Assembly (NCBI GenBank): GCA_023410905.1
Contig: JAEYPL010000188.1
Location: forward strand, 1 to 13,709
Length of the DNA stretch: 13,709 nt
Source: Pseudomonadota bacterium
GTDB taxonomy: Bacteria; Pseudomonadota; Alphaproteobacteria; Rhizobiales; Hyphomicrobiaceae
Direction of reading: 5' to 3'
Position 1 is the first letter of the stretch, and the number at the start of each line of letters is the position of its first letter. This document shows positions 1 to 7,431 of this stretch, piece after piece. The translations under genes were made by a program, and so were the position numbers. Below the pieces are notes generated by a model. That model was not told the origin of the DNA. It was given only the letters and a program-made list of their open reading frames with translations, and did no database searches.

Positions 1-1035
1 GCGCTGGAAGCCGCGCGGGCGCGCGGCGCGACGACGCGGAGGTGGCGGCGCTGGCCGTGGTGCCGGCTCCGGAATGGGAGGCTCAGGCGCGAAGGTAGGT
101 TCGCGCTCGAGACTCGGCCCGCGCTGAGGACGCCCGCCGGGTGGTGCAAAGCGCTCAGCGATGATGCGGCTCTGCTTCTCGGTCGCCGTGTCGAAGGTCG
201 TCGGAGCTACGTCATCATCGATGTGAGACTGCGGCGGCGGAGCAGGTGCGCGGTGGACCGGCCTGCGATCGGTTGCCTCGGCGTAGCGCATCATCGGGCC
301 GGTCGGCGGCACGAAGTCTGGCTCGTTATAAAAACCTTGGTGCTCGTCCGGGCGACGCCAATTGCTGCGTCCAGCCTTGAGACGCTGCGTCAGGCCGCTG
401 ATGGCCTCGCCGAAGACACTTGGCTCGGCGCGCGGATCGCGCTGCCAGAGCAGCGCAAACTCGCGCTGCGTGAGACCGAGCGCTGCCGAGAGCGCACACA
501 TGCCGCCCGCAAAGAGCATGAGCCCCGCGACGAGCCCAGCCCGCGCCGGATTGATGAGCGCGAAGCCGCTCGAGGCGACCTTCAGCACCATGCCGCCGAA
601 TGCGCCGCCGAGGCTGTGGTGCAGCGGCCAACTCGATGGCACGGGCAGTGACGCCAGTGCGCCAGCCAGCACCAGCAGGGCGAAAGGCGCGACAATGATC
701 CGCCAGCGCGCATCGATCAGCCGCCGGCGCAGAATGAGCTCCGCACTCCAGAAGGTCACGATGACCATGCCGAAGATGGCCGCGAGGCCGACGGATTGCA
801 GGAGTAGATCGGAGAAGATGGCGCCGAGCGGCCCCATCCAGTTGCGCGTCGCGCCGCCTGCCGCGTGCGTCAGGCTCGGATCCGCAGCCGACCAGGAGAT
901 GAGGCTCAGCCAGCCAGCCGCCGTCAGCCCCGCGAGGACTAGCCCCGCGAGCCGCCAAAAGCTGCCCTTCAGCCGCTCTTCCAACGGGTGTGGAAGTATC
1001 GGCCTCGGCTCATAGCTGGAGCCCTGCAACGCCAT
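1..1035 (-). CDS. ftsK: DNA translocase FtsK, N-terminal membrane part (cut by window edge)
   Basis: FtsK is a septum-anchored ATPase that pumps the chromosome terminus through the closing division site and activates XerCD recombination at dif. Only the first 345 residues are in the window and the frame is open to base 1. I see four hydrophobic segments at about residues 26-48, 79-100, 111-130 and 166-188, with the family-typical stretch WSAADPSL (48-55) after the first one. From about residue 195 it becomes a proline/arginine-rich linker, as expected before the motor domain, which lies outside the window. The ATG at 1035 is 15 nt after the stop of the aminotransferase gene; the Shine-Dalgarno is poor (TTGGGATC), so translation may be coupled to that gene. 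The identification rests on the four-helix N-terminus plus linker and on the known dapC-ftsK neighbourhood; Walker motifs cannot be checked here. Confidence 0.85.
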   Translation of the reverse strand, partial: MALQGSSYEPRPILPHPLEERLKGSFWRLAGLVLAGLTAAGWLSLISWSAADPSLTHAAGGATRNWMGPLGAIFSDLLLQSVGLAAIFGMVIVTFWSAELILRRRLIDARWRIIVAPFALLVLAGALASLPVPSSWPLHHSLGGAFGGMVLKVASSGFALINPARAGLVAGLMLFAGGMCALSAALGLTQREFALLWQRDPRAEPSVFGEAISGLTQRLKAGRSNWRRPDEHQGFYNEPDFVPPTGPMMRYAEATDRRPVHRAPAPPPQSHIDDDVAPTTFDTATEKQSRIIAERFAPPGGRPQRGPSLEREPTFAPEPPIPEPAPRPAPPPPRRRAARPRGFQR

Positions 1036-1050
1036 GATCCCAAGTTGCTG

Positions 1051-2271
1051 TTACGCCCCGATTGCAACAACACGTTGGAGCGCCTCCCGGATCGTGGCCA
1101 CATCGTGCACAAGCGCGACACGAATGTACTGTTCCGCCGGATTGACCCCACGTGCATTCGGCTGTGCCAAATAGGCACCCGGGACAACCTTTACACCGCA
1201 GCGTTTCCAAAGAGTTACGGTGGCGGGAATAGAACCTCCGAGATGGCTCATATCGAGCCACAGAAAAAAGCCGCCAGCAGGGCGCTTGTAGCCGAAGCGA
1301 TCGCCTAAAACCTCGTCGCAGACGTCGAATTTGGCCCGGTACGCCTGCCGGATGACGGCGACATGCTGCTCCTCGCTCCAGACGGCCACGGAGGCGTGCT
1401 GGACGACACCCGGCATCTGCGGGGCCGTGAGATTGCGGATCTCGGCGAAGGTTTCGAGGAAATCGGCGTCGCCCGCAGCGAATCCCGAGCGGAGACCCGG
1501 CAGATTCGACCGCTTCGAGAGCGAGTTGAATACGATGATGTTCTTGAAGCCCTCAGACGTGCGCGCCGCGACCTGCAAGCCGCCGATCGGGGGCTCCTTG
1601 GTGTAGATCTCCGAGTAGCACTCGTCGAAAAAGAGCATGAAGTTGTATTGGCGCGCGAGGGCGAGCGCCTTGCGGATGTAGTCGGGGCTGGCGACGGCAC
1701 CCTGCGGATTGGCCGGCGAGCAGAGGTAGAAGGCAACCGTGCGCGCGAGCGTCTCGGGTTGCTTCTCCAGCTCGTCGAGGTCGGGCAGAAAGCCCGTCTC
1801 GGCCGTGGCATCGAGGAACACCGCCTCGCAGTTCGCCGCGTACGTCGCGCCGAGATAGGCGTGATACATGGGGTTCGGCAGAAGGACGACCGGACGCCCC
1901 TCGACAACCTTGCGTCCAACAGCCGGCAGGATCGCGAAGAACAACCCCTCACGCGAGCCATTGAGCGGATGGACGTGCCGCAGCGGATCGATGGTCCCCG
2001 TAATACCGTAACGCCGCTCGATCCAGGTGCCGATGGTCTTGCGCAGCTCCTCGCTCGTCCGGATCGGCGGATACTTGGCGAGCGTATCCTTCGCCTCGAC
2101 CATCCTATCGGGCACGAAGCTCGGCATGATCTCGCGCGGCTCGCCGACCATCAGCTCGATGGGCGGGGACATGCCCGGCTCGACGCCATCGAGGAGGCGG
2201 CGAATGCGGGTGAACGGCGAGAGGATCACGCCCTGGGCGAGCGCGTGCAGTCCGGTCGGGGCGGCGGTCAT
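1051..2271 (-). CDS. dapC: PLP-dependent aminotransferase, DapC-like (succinyldiaminopimelate transaminase)
   Basis: Class I/II fold-type I aminotransferase of 406 residues, cytoplasmic, probably converting N-succinyl-2-amino-6-oxopimelate with glutamate in lysine/meso-diaminopimelate synthesis. Visible residues, numbered from the ATG at 2271: Asn188-Pro189 (SPANPQG), Asp216 and Tyr219 (FFDECYSEIY), the Schiff-base lysine Lys253 (NSLSKRSN), Arg261 for PLP phosphate, and Arg384 (YIRVAL) for the substrate carboxylate. The N-terminal pattern PIELMVGEPRE followed by YPP and SEELR is that of the proteobacterial DapC group. A TTG nine bases further upstream (2280) also opens the frame, but AGGA at 2281-2284 lies directly against it, whereas it is 9 nt from the ATG at 2271, so I chose the ATG. 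The gene sits 27 nt after a serine hydrolase gene and 15 nt before ftsK, so it is probably co-transcribed with both. Aminotransferase family is certain; DapC specificity is inferred. Confidence 0.82.
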   Translation of the reverse strand: MTAAPTGLHALAQGVILSPFTRIRRLLDGVEPGMSPPIELMVGEPREIMPSFVPDRMVEAKDTLAKYPPIRTSEELRKTIGTWIERRYGITGTIDPLRHVHPLNGSREGLFFAILPAVGRKVVEGRPVVLLPNPMYHAYLGATYAANCEAVFLDATAETGFLPDLDELEKQPETLARTVAFYLCSPANPQGAVASPDYIRKALALARQYNFMLFFDECYSEIYTKEPPIGGLQVAARTSEGFKNIIVFNSLSKRSNLPGLRSGFAAGDADFLETFAEIRNLTAPQMPGVVQHASVAVWSEEQHVAVIRQAYRAKFDVCDEVLGDRFGYKRPAGGFFLWLDMSHLGGSIPATVTLWKRCGVKVVPGAYLAQPNARGVNPAEQYIRVALVHDVATIREALQRVVAIGA

Positions 2272-2298
2272 GTCATGCAATCCTGATGGTGACGCGGC

Positions 2299-3522
2299 TC
2301 AGTCGGTCATGGCCTGGAGTACCAGGGAGCGAATGAGCTGGCGGTAGCGCAGCCTGAGCGGGCCCGGCGCGACGATCATGGAGACAACCGTCATCTGCTC
2401 GGCGGGATCGTTCCAGAAGTACGTGCCGTAGACGCCGGACCAATAGTAGTCGCCCGGCGTACCGTTCGCCGCCGCGATGCCCTGCTGCTTGCGCACGGCA
2501 AAGCCGAGGCCGAAGCCATAGCCGTCGAATGCCGGGTCCATGCTGGCGGCAATGCGATTGACGATTCTGTCGCCGAGATGATCGGACGTCATGAGCGCGA
2601 CGGTCTTGCGGCCGAGAATGCGCTGTCCATTGCCGACGCCGCCGTCGAGCAGCATCTGCGTGAAGCGCAGGTAGTCCGCCGCTGTCGAAACGCAGCCACC
2701 GCCACCCGACTCCCACTTCGAGAGCTTGCCCGTCGCGTGATGCACGACGAGCGGATCACCCGTCAGCGGGTCCTTCGGCAGAGAGCGGGCATAGCGCTCA
2801 CGCGTGTGATCAGTCAGCTCGAAACCCGTGTCGGCCATGCCGAGCGGCTGCCACAGGCGCTGCGAAAGGAACTCGCCGAGGCGCTGGCCCGAAACCGCTT
2901 CGATGATGAAACCGAGAATATCTGTCGAGAGACCGTACTCCCAGGTCGAGCCCGGCTGATAAAGCAGCGGCGCCTTGCCGAGCTGGACGAGGAACTCCTC
3001 CTTGTCGAGCGTCGCGCTCGTCCCATGCACGGGATAGGCGCGATAGGCGGCGCTCGTGCCGCGGTTCTGATACGTGAGGCCGGACGTGTGACGCAGCAGA
3101 TCCTGCACGGTCATCTCGCGCTCGGCCGGCACCGTCTCGAGCGTATCGCTCGTCGTCGACTTCGCGACCTTCATGCCGGCAAGCTGCGGCAGGAATTTCG
3201 AGACGGGATCACCGAGGAGGAGCCGCCCCTCCTCGGCCAGGATCATGATGCCGACGGAAACCATCGGCTTGGTCATGGAGGCAATGGAGAAGACGGCATC
3301 GGCCCACATGGGTGTGCCGGCCGTCTTGTCGCGAAAGCCATAGCCCTCGAGCAGGGCGATCTTGCCGCGCCGCGCGATGCCGACGACGGCGCCCGGGATC
3401 ATGCCCGCCGCCACCTCGCGATCGATGGCCTCGCGAATACGGCCGAGCCGCCCGACATCGAAACCAAGTTCCGCGGGGGCGGCCCGCTGGAGGACGGTAC
3501 CGGGGTTCGATGCGAACGGCAT
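2299..3522 (-). CDS. Serine hydrolase, class C beta-lactamase/EstB family, paralog A, no signal peptide
   Basis: A 407-residue hydrolase of the beta-lactamase/transpeptidase-like fold. The nucleophile motif is Ser82-M-T-Lys85 (SIASMTKP), the general base Tyr196 (WEYGLS), and the third motif WSG at 361-363, standing where classical beta-lactamases have KTG, as in EstB-type esterases (WGG). The Asn of the YxN motif is replaced by Leu, again esterase-like. An ATG 14 codons upstream (3564) is in frame, but GGAGAG at 3529-3534 is 6 nt before the ATG at 3522, which I chose. The N-terminus (MPFASNPGTVLQ) has no hydrophobic stretch, so this copy appears cytoplasmic, unlike paralogs B and C just upstream. 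It has one cysteine, Cys277, in SGGGGC, where B and C have CGGGC. It lies 56 nt after paralog B and 27 nt before dapC. Substrate unknown: esterase, D-amino-peptidase or carboxypeptidase are all possible. Confidence 0.9.
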   Translation of the reverse strand: MPFASNPGTVLQRAAPAELGFDVGRLGRIREAIDREVAAGMIPGAVVGIARRGKIALLEGYGFRDKTAGTPMWADAVFSIASMTKPMVSVGIMILAEEGRLLLGDPVSKFLPQLAGMKVAKSTTSDTLETVPAEREMTVQDLLRHTSGLTYQNRGTSAAYRAYPVHGTSATLDKEEFLVQLGKAPLLYQPGSTWEYGLSTDILGFIIEAVSGQRLGEFLSQRLWQPLGMADTGFELTDHTRERYARSLPKDPLTGDPLVVHHATGKLSKWESGGGGCVSTAADYLRFTQMLLDGGVGNGQRILGRKTVALMTSDHLGDRIVNRIAASMDPAFDGYGFGLGFAVRKQQGIAAANGTPGDYYWSGVYGTYFWNDPAEQMTVVSMIVAPGPLRLRYRQLIRSLVLQAMTD

Positions 3523-3578
3523 GGCTTTCTCTCCGTTTGACGGCAATGACTGGACGGGCGGCATTTCTGCCGTTGTCG

Positions 3579-4883
3579 TTACTCCACGATCGCCTGCAGC
3601 GCCAGAGCGTGCATCAGCGCCCTATGATGCTGGCGCACGCCTGGGCCTGGCGTATGGGCCATGTAGACGACCGTCAGTTCCTCCTTCGGGTCGTTCCAGA
3701 AATACGTCCCGTAGGCACCGCCCCAATTGTAGTCGCCCTGGCTGCCGGCGACGCCGGAGATGCCGTCTTGGCGACGGACCGCGACGCCGAGACCGAAACC
3801 GTAGCCGACGCGCGAAGCATCAAGAACGTAGATATTGTTCTGAACCTCCGGATCGAGATGGTCCGAGGCCATGTAGGCGACCGTATGCTTTCCGAGCAGG
3901 CGCTTGCCTTCGAGGACGCCGCCGTTGAGCAGCATCTGCGAGAATCGGATGTAGTCGGCGGCCGTGGATGCGAGGCAACCGCCGCCGCAATCGAGCTTGA
4001 GCGGTTTGGCGTCCTTGGCGTGGAGAACGGACTGCGGCTTGCCCGTGGTGGGATTGATCGCGTAGTGGCCGGCGAAACGCTCCCGCTTCGCGTCGGGCAC
4101 GGCGAACGACGTATCCTCCATGCCGAGCGGCTTGAAGATGCGCTCGGCGAGGAACGTCCCCAGCGGCTGGCCCGACACCGCCTCGATGATGAGGCCCTGA
4201 ACGTCGACCGACAGACTGTAGTCCCAAACCGTGCCGGGCTCGTAGAGCAGCGGCAGCGTGCTGATCTTGTCGAGGAACTCGGCGCCCGTGTAGGCGATTG
4301 CCGTGCCGCCGGAGCTCGGCGGCCACATCTTGTGCACGGGCGTGTTGCCGCGCGCGCCGTAGGGGATGCCCGAGGTGTGACGCAGCAGATCCTGGATCGT
4401 CGGCTGGCGCTTGGGCGCCTTGGTCTCGAACGTCACCACGCCGGCCGCATCCGTCTTGAAGTCGGCGACCTTCATGTCCTTGAGCTTCGGCAGATGCTTG
4501 CCGATCGGATCAGCGATCGAGAGCTTGCCTTCCTCGTGCAGCATCATGATCCCAACCGACACGATCGGCTTGGTCATGCTGGCGATCGAGAGGATCGCGT
4601 CGTGGCGCATCGGCGCTTTTGTTTCGGGGTCCAACGCACCGAAGCTCTCGAAGTACGCGAGCTTGCCGCGCCGGGCGATTGCCACGACGGCGCCCGGGAG
4701 CTGCCCCTTCTCGATCTCGGCCTTGAGCGCCGGGCCGATGCGCTGAAGGCGCTCGGCGGAAAGGCCGACCGCAGCCGGATCGACGCGCGGCAACGGGTCC
4801 TTGCCGTTTGCGTGAGCGTCCATTGCGAGCGGCACCATCATCACTGCCGCGCATAAACCTTTCATGGATGTCGCGAGTGTCAT
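3579..4883 (-). CDS. Exported serine hydrolase, class C beta-lactamase/EstB family, paralog B
   Basis: A 434-residue paralog of the flanking hydrolases, predicted periplasmic or secreted. Residues 1-25 form a Sec signal peptide with a hydrophobic core around 9-20 and a cleavage site after AHA (23-25). Catalytic motifs: Ser102-M-T-Lys105, Tyr222 (WDYSLS) and Trp387-Gly-Gly in NWGGAYGTYFWNDP. The only two cysteines of the mature protein are Cys299 and Cys303 in DCGGGC, a good candidate for a disulfide. The chosen ATG at 4883 has GGGAG 11 nt upstream (4895-4899); an in-frame ATG at 4865 would also give a signal peptide but has no ribosome binding site. A gap of 147 nt separates it from paralog C upstream, so it may have its own promoter. 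Family assignment is firm, the reaction is not known; the missing YxN Asn and WGG motif favour esterase-like over beta-lactamase activity. Confidence 0.9.
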   Translation of the reverse strand: MTLATSMKGLCAAVMMVPLAMDAHANGKDPLPRVDPAAVGLSAERLQRIGPALKAEIEKGQLPGAVVAIARRGKLAYFESFGALDPETKAPMRHDAILSIASMTKPIVSVGIMMLHEEGKLSIADPIGKHLPKLKDMKVADFKTDAAGVVTFETKAPKRQPTIQDLLRHTSGIPYGARGNTPVHKMWPPSSGGTAIAYTGAEFLDKISTLPLLYEPGTVWDYSLSVDVQGLIIEAVSGQPLGTFLAERIFKPLGMEDTSFAVPDAKRERFAGHYAINPTTGKPQSVLHAKDAKPLKLDCGGGCLASTAADYIRFSQMLLNGGVLEGKRLLGKHTVAYMASDHLDPEVQNNIYVLDASRVGYGFGLGVAVRRQDGISGVAGSQGDYNWGGAYGTYFWNDPKEELTVVYMAHTPGPGVRQHHRALMHALALQAIVE

Positions 4884-5030
4884 GGGCTGGTTTTCTCCCG
4901 TCAGGCCCCGACGCTCTTTGCGGCGCCGAGTGAAGCGAAAGAATAGACCGACTCACATGGCCGAACTACGCCGCGGATGCCGGGCAGCTCATGCCGGCGC
5001 GCTGTGCTGCATTCGCTAACGTCGCCGCGG

Positions 5031-6311
5031 TTATTGAACAAGCGCCTGATGGACGAGCTTCGGCAGAAGTTTGCGGTAATGGTAGCGGATGGGGCCTGGA
5101 GCCTGAGACATGAAGACAACGGTCAGGCCGAGCTTCGGGTCATTCCAGAAGTAAGTGCCGTAAGCGCCACCCCAATTGTACTCACCGACGCTGCCCGGCG
5201 CCGACGACGTGCCGGGCTTGAGGCGTACCGCGAAGCCCAAGCCGAAACCGAAGCCGGGTCGTGTGCCCTCGGCATCCACGCCGAAGTTTGCGCCGAGATG
5301 ATTGGAGGTCATATCGGCAACGGTCTCGGACTTGAGTACGCGCACGCCGTCGAGCGCGCCGCCGTTCAGCAGCATTTGCGTGAAGCGAACATAGTCGGCC
5401 GCCGTCGATACCGCGCAGCCGCCACCGCATTCGTACTTGAGAGGCTTGCCTTCCGCATGCAGAACCCGCTGCCGCTTGCCGGTGCGCGGACTATCGTCGA
5501 ACGCGTGCGCATAGCGCTCCCACTTGCCCTCGGGAATGGCGAATCCGGTATCGGCCATGCCGAGCGGCTTCCAGAGACGTTCGGAAAGAAACTGCGAAAG
5601 CTTCTGGCCGGATACTCTTTCGATCAGCAGGCCCAGGACGTCGGTCGAAAATCCATAGTCCCACGCGGCGCCGGGATCGTGCAGGAGCGGCAGCTTGGCG
5701 ATGGTTTCGAGAAGCTCCTCGCCTGTCATGCGCACAGCGGCGCGTGCACCACTGTACGGCCAGAGCTTGTGCACAGCCGTCTTGCCGCGATTGCCGGAAG
5801 TCATGCCGGACGTGTGGCGGAGCAGATCCTCGATCGTCGGCTGGCGCTTGGCAGGTCGCGTCTCGACCTCTCCGTTGCGCGCGCGCAGGTTCTCGGCAAC
5901 CCTCAGCGCGGCGATCTCCGGAAGCTGCTTCCCGATCGGATCGGAGAGCTCGACCTTGCCTTCCTCAACGAGCATCATGATGCCGACCGAGACAATCGGC
6001 TTCGTCATGCTGGCGATCGAAAAGATCGCGTCCTTGGTCATCGGCTCCCTAGTCTCTGGATTGCGATAACCGAAAGGCTCGAAGTAACCGATCTTGCCGT
6101 GACGCGCGATCAGGAGCACAGCACCCGGGATCTGGCCCTTCGCGATGTCCGCGTTGAGCGTGTCGGCAATCCGCTTCAGCCCGCTCGACGACAGGCCAAG
6201 CGAAGCCGGATCGGCACTGGGCAGAGGGAACGGCTCGGCGGCGTGCACTGCAGGCGCTGGCGACATAAATGTCATCATGGCGGCCACCACGAGCTTCGAC
6301 AGCTTGAACAT
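5031..6311 (-). CDS. Exported serine hydrolase, class C beta-lactamase/EstB family, paralog C
   Basis: A 426-residue third paralog. The ATG at 6311 is preceded by GGGAGG (6319-6324) at 7 nt; a TTG two codons upstream (6317) sits too near that site and was rejected. Residues 1-24 form a signal peptide (MFKLSK, hydrophobic VVAAMMTFM, cleavage after VHA). Catalytic motifs: Ser101-M-T-Lys104, Tyr219 (WDYGFS) and Trp380-Gly-Gly in NWGGAYGTYFWNDP. Cys295 and Cys299 (ECGGGC) are the only cysteines of the protein, at the same place as in paralog B. The block around the nucleophile (SIASMTKPIVSVGIMML) is identical to that of paralog B, and both differ from A at two positions there. It is the first of the three hydrolase genes in transcription order, 71 nt after the LURP-one-like gene. 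Probably acts in the periplasm; substrate not deducible. Confidence 0.9.
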   Translation of the reverse strand: MFKLSKLVVAAMMTFMSPAPAVHAAEPFPLPSADPASLGLSSSGLKRIADTLNADIAKGQIPGAVLLIARHGKIGYFEPFGYRNPETREPMTKDAIFSIASMTKPIVSVGIMMLVEEGKVELSDPIGKQLPEIAALRVAENLRARNGEVETRPAKRQPTIEDLLRHTSGMTSGNRGKTAVHKLWPYSGARAAVRMTGEELLETIAKLPLLHDPGAAWDYGFSTDVLGLLIERVSGQKLSQFLSERLWKPLGMADTGFAIPEGKWERYAHAFDDSPRTGKRQRVLHAEGKPLKYECGGGCAVSTAADYVRFTQMLLNGGALDGVRVLKSETVADMTSNHLGANFGVDAEGTRPGFGFGLGFAVRLKPGTSSAPGSVGEYNWGGAYGTYFWNDPKLGLTVVFMSQAPGPIRYHYRKLLPKLVHQALVQ

Positions 6312-6347
6312 GCACAAACCTCCCGCTGGATCGGGATGCTAGGTACG

Positions 6348-6363
6348 TTCGAATATAGTCGAA
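6348..6363. promoter_or_regulatory. Small inverted repeat around a possible -10 element upstream of hydrolase C
   Basis: TTCGA and TCGAA flank six A/T-rich bases (atatag). Read on the minus strand the centre is CTATATTC, similar to an alphaproteobacterial -10 element, 40 nt before the hydrolase C start codon. I find no convincing -35 hexamer at the usual distance, so this is only a candidate promoter or operator in a 71-bp gap. Confidence 0.25.
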
Positions 6364-6382
6364 ATTGGCGCTCCTGCCGCCG

Positions 6383-7288
6383 TCAGCGCATCCGTCGCGG
6401 GTTCATATAGAGGTCGGCTTCCTGGCGGTCGATCTTCGGGATGATCCGGCCGGCGCGGACGTCACGGTACAGATGCTTGAGATGGCTGCGGACGTCACGC
6501 GCAAAGATCTCCTTGCCGATAAAGAGCTTCAACACGTGAAGCAGGCGCGGATCGGCGTGCTCGCGAAGAATGCGGCAGTGCCACCGACCTCCAATCGTGA
6601 AGATGGCGCCGTCGAGGTACGCGACGAGATTGCCTGCCGCATCGTACAGTTTGAAGTCGCCGCCGAGGTCGATCATATCGCGACGCAGGCGGTAGAAGAT
6701 CGGCTGGTGATTATCGAGCACGAAGAAGGAATAGTGCTCCGGCATGAGCGGCCACTTGTTGGCCGAGCGCTCGACGTAGATGTTGTGGACCTGCTCGCCG
6801 GTATTGACAGAGTAGGCGGAAACCGGGATGCCGCGCGCACCGATCGTGAGCTGCAGCGAGCGCGCCAGCATCAGGTCCATGGTCGCGCGCCAATTGAGCT
6901 TGTCGCCAAAAAGGCGCAGCACCAGGCGGCGGTCCATCCCTTCCTTCTTCTTCCAAAGCTCCTCGCGGTAAGCGATGAGTCCCGTGCGCTCGCCGTTCTC
7001 GGTCACCTCGGCGAACACGTCCATGTCGGTCGTGAACTGGCGTGACTTCGCACGGTTGCGGCTGTGCTTGAAAATGCCGAACTCAACCGAATTCAGGTTG
7101 GTGATCCAGACATTGATCGAGAATTCGTGCCAGTCGCCCTTGCCGCGGCGCACCCGCTGGCTGCGCTTGCCGGAGGGCCCAGGCAACGTTGACTGATGCT
7201 GCTGGAGCGCCTCTTCCTTGGCCTCGCGAGCGGCTTCCGCTGCGGCGGCTTCCGCCTCGATCTCGATCGTCCTGCTGCCATCTGCCAT
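6383..7288 (-). CDS. Conserved protein of unknown function, possible LURP-one/tubby-like fold
   Basis: A 301-residue soluble protein, no signal peptide or membrane segment. Residues 8-32 are an Ala/Glu-rich, strongly helical stretch, followed by a basic segment (KRSQRVRRGKGD, 41-52). Residues 52-130 look like beta-rich sequence with many aromatic residues. Residues 186-240 contain two consecutive strand-turn units, FKLYDAAGNLVAYLDG and AIFTIGGRWHCRI, with the 'hydrophobic-YD-x-x-G-N-hydrophobic' and 'F-hydrophobic-G-hydrophobic' pattern typical of LURP-one-related/tubby-C-like repeats. The C-terminus (250-301) is basic and probably helical. Start: GGGGAGG lies 6 nt before the ATG at 7288, a strong ribosome binding site. 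It is followed after 71 nt by three serine hydrolase genes. I do not recognise a named family by full length; the fold suggestion is pattern-based inference and the function is unknown. Confidence 0.8.
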   Translation of the reverse strand: MADGSRTIEIEAEAAAAEAAREAKEEALQQHQSTLPGPSGKRSQRVRRGKGDWHEFSINVWITNLNSVEFGIFKHSRNRAKSRQFTTDMDVFAEVTENGERTGLIAYREELWKKKEGMDRRLVLRLFGDKLNWRATMDLMLARSLQLTIGARGIPVSAYSVNTGEQVHNIYVERSANKWPLMPEHYSFFVLDNHQPIFYRLRRDMIDLGGDFKLYDAAGNLVAYLDGAIFTIGGRWHCRILREHADPRLLHVLKLFIGKEIFARDVRSHLKHLYRDVRAGRIIPKIDRQEADLYMNPRRMR

Positions 7289-7342
7289 GTCCGGCCTCCC
7301 CTTTCACGGGTGCCCGCACGCAAAGACAAAGCATGGGCGAAT

Positions 7343-7388
7343 CGTTGGAAAACATAGCATCGGGCAGACGCTTACCGGCGCCCGACGC
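7343..7388 (-). terminator. Probable intrinsic terminator of gyaR
   Basis: On the minus strand GCGTCGGGC (7388-7380) and GCCCGATGC (7365-7357) can pair as a 9-bp stem with one G-U wobble and a 14-nt loop, followed by TATGTTTTCC (7356-7347). It begins 43 nt after the gyaR stop codon, in the right orientation. The loop is long and the U-run short, so confidence is moderate. If real, it separates gyaR from the gene at 7288, which would then need a promoter in 7289-7343. Confidence 0.5.
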
Positions 7389-7431
7389 TGTGGATAACCC
7401 GCGGATAAAGTCCCTGGTTCCGACGTGACGA

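Noticed and set aside
3312..4856. Long open frames antisense to the hydrolases (also 4977-6410) and to proS (8685-10223, minus)
   Set aside because: They are mirror frames of clearly identified genes in GC-rich DNA, have low-complexity Arg/Glu/Ala-rich translations and no ribosome binding sites.
4911..5010. Promoter or terminator in the gap between hydrolases C and B
   Set aside because: Only a 5-bp GCCGG/CCGGC stem without a T-run and no paired -35/-10 elements can be seen, so I did not list either.
2299..6311. Antibiotic-resistance beta-lactamases
   Set aside because: The YxN Asn and KTG motifs are replaced by Y-x-L/F and W-x-G as in EstB-type hydrolases, so beta-lactam resistance is not supported by sequence.
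7389..7397. Replication origin suggested by a DnaA box
   Set aside because: Only one perfect box is present, with no cluster, no A/T-rich unwinding region and no origin-associated genes (dnaA, dnaN, hemE, parAB) in the window.
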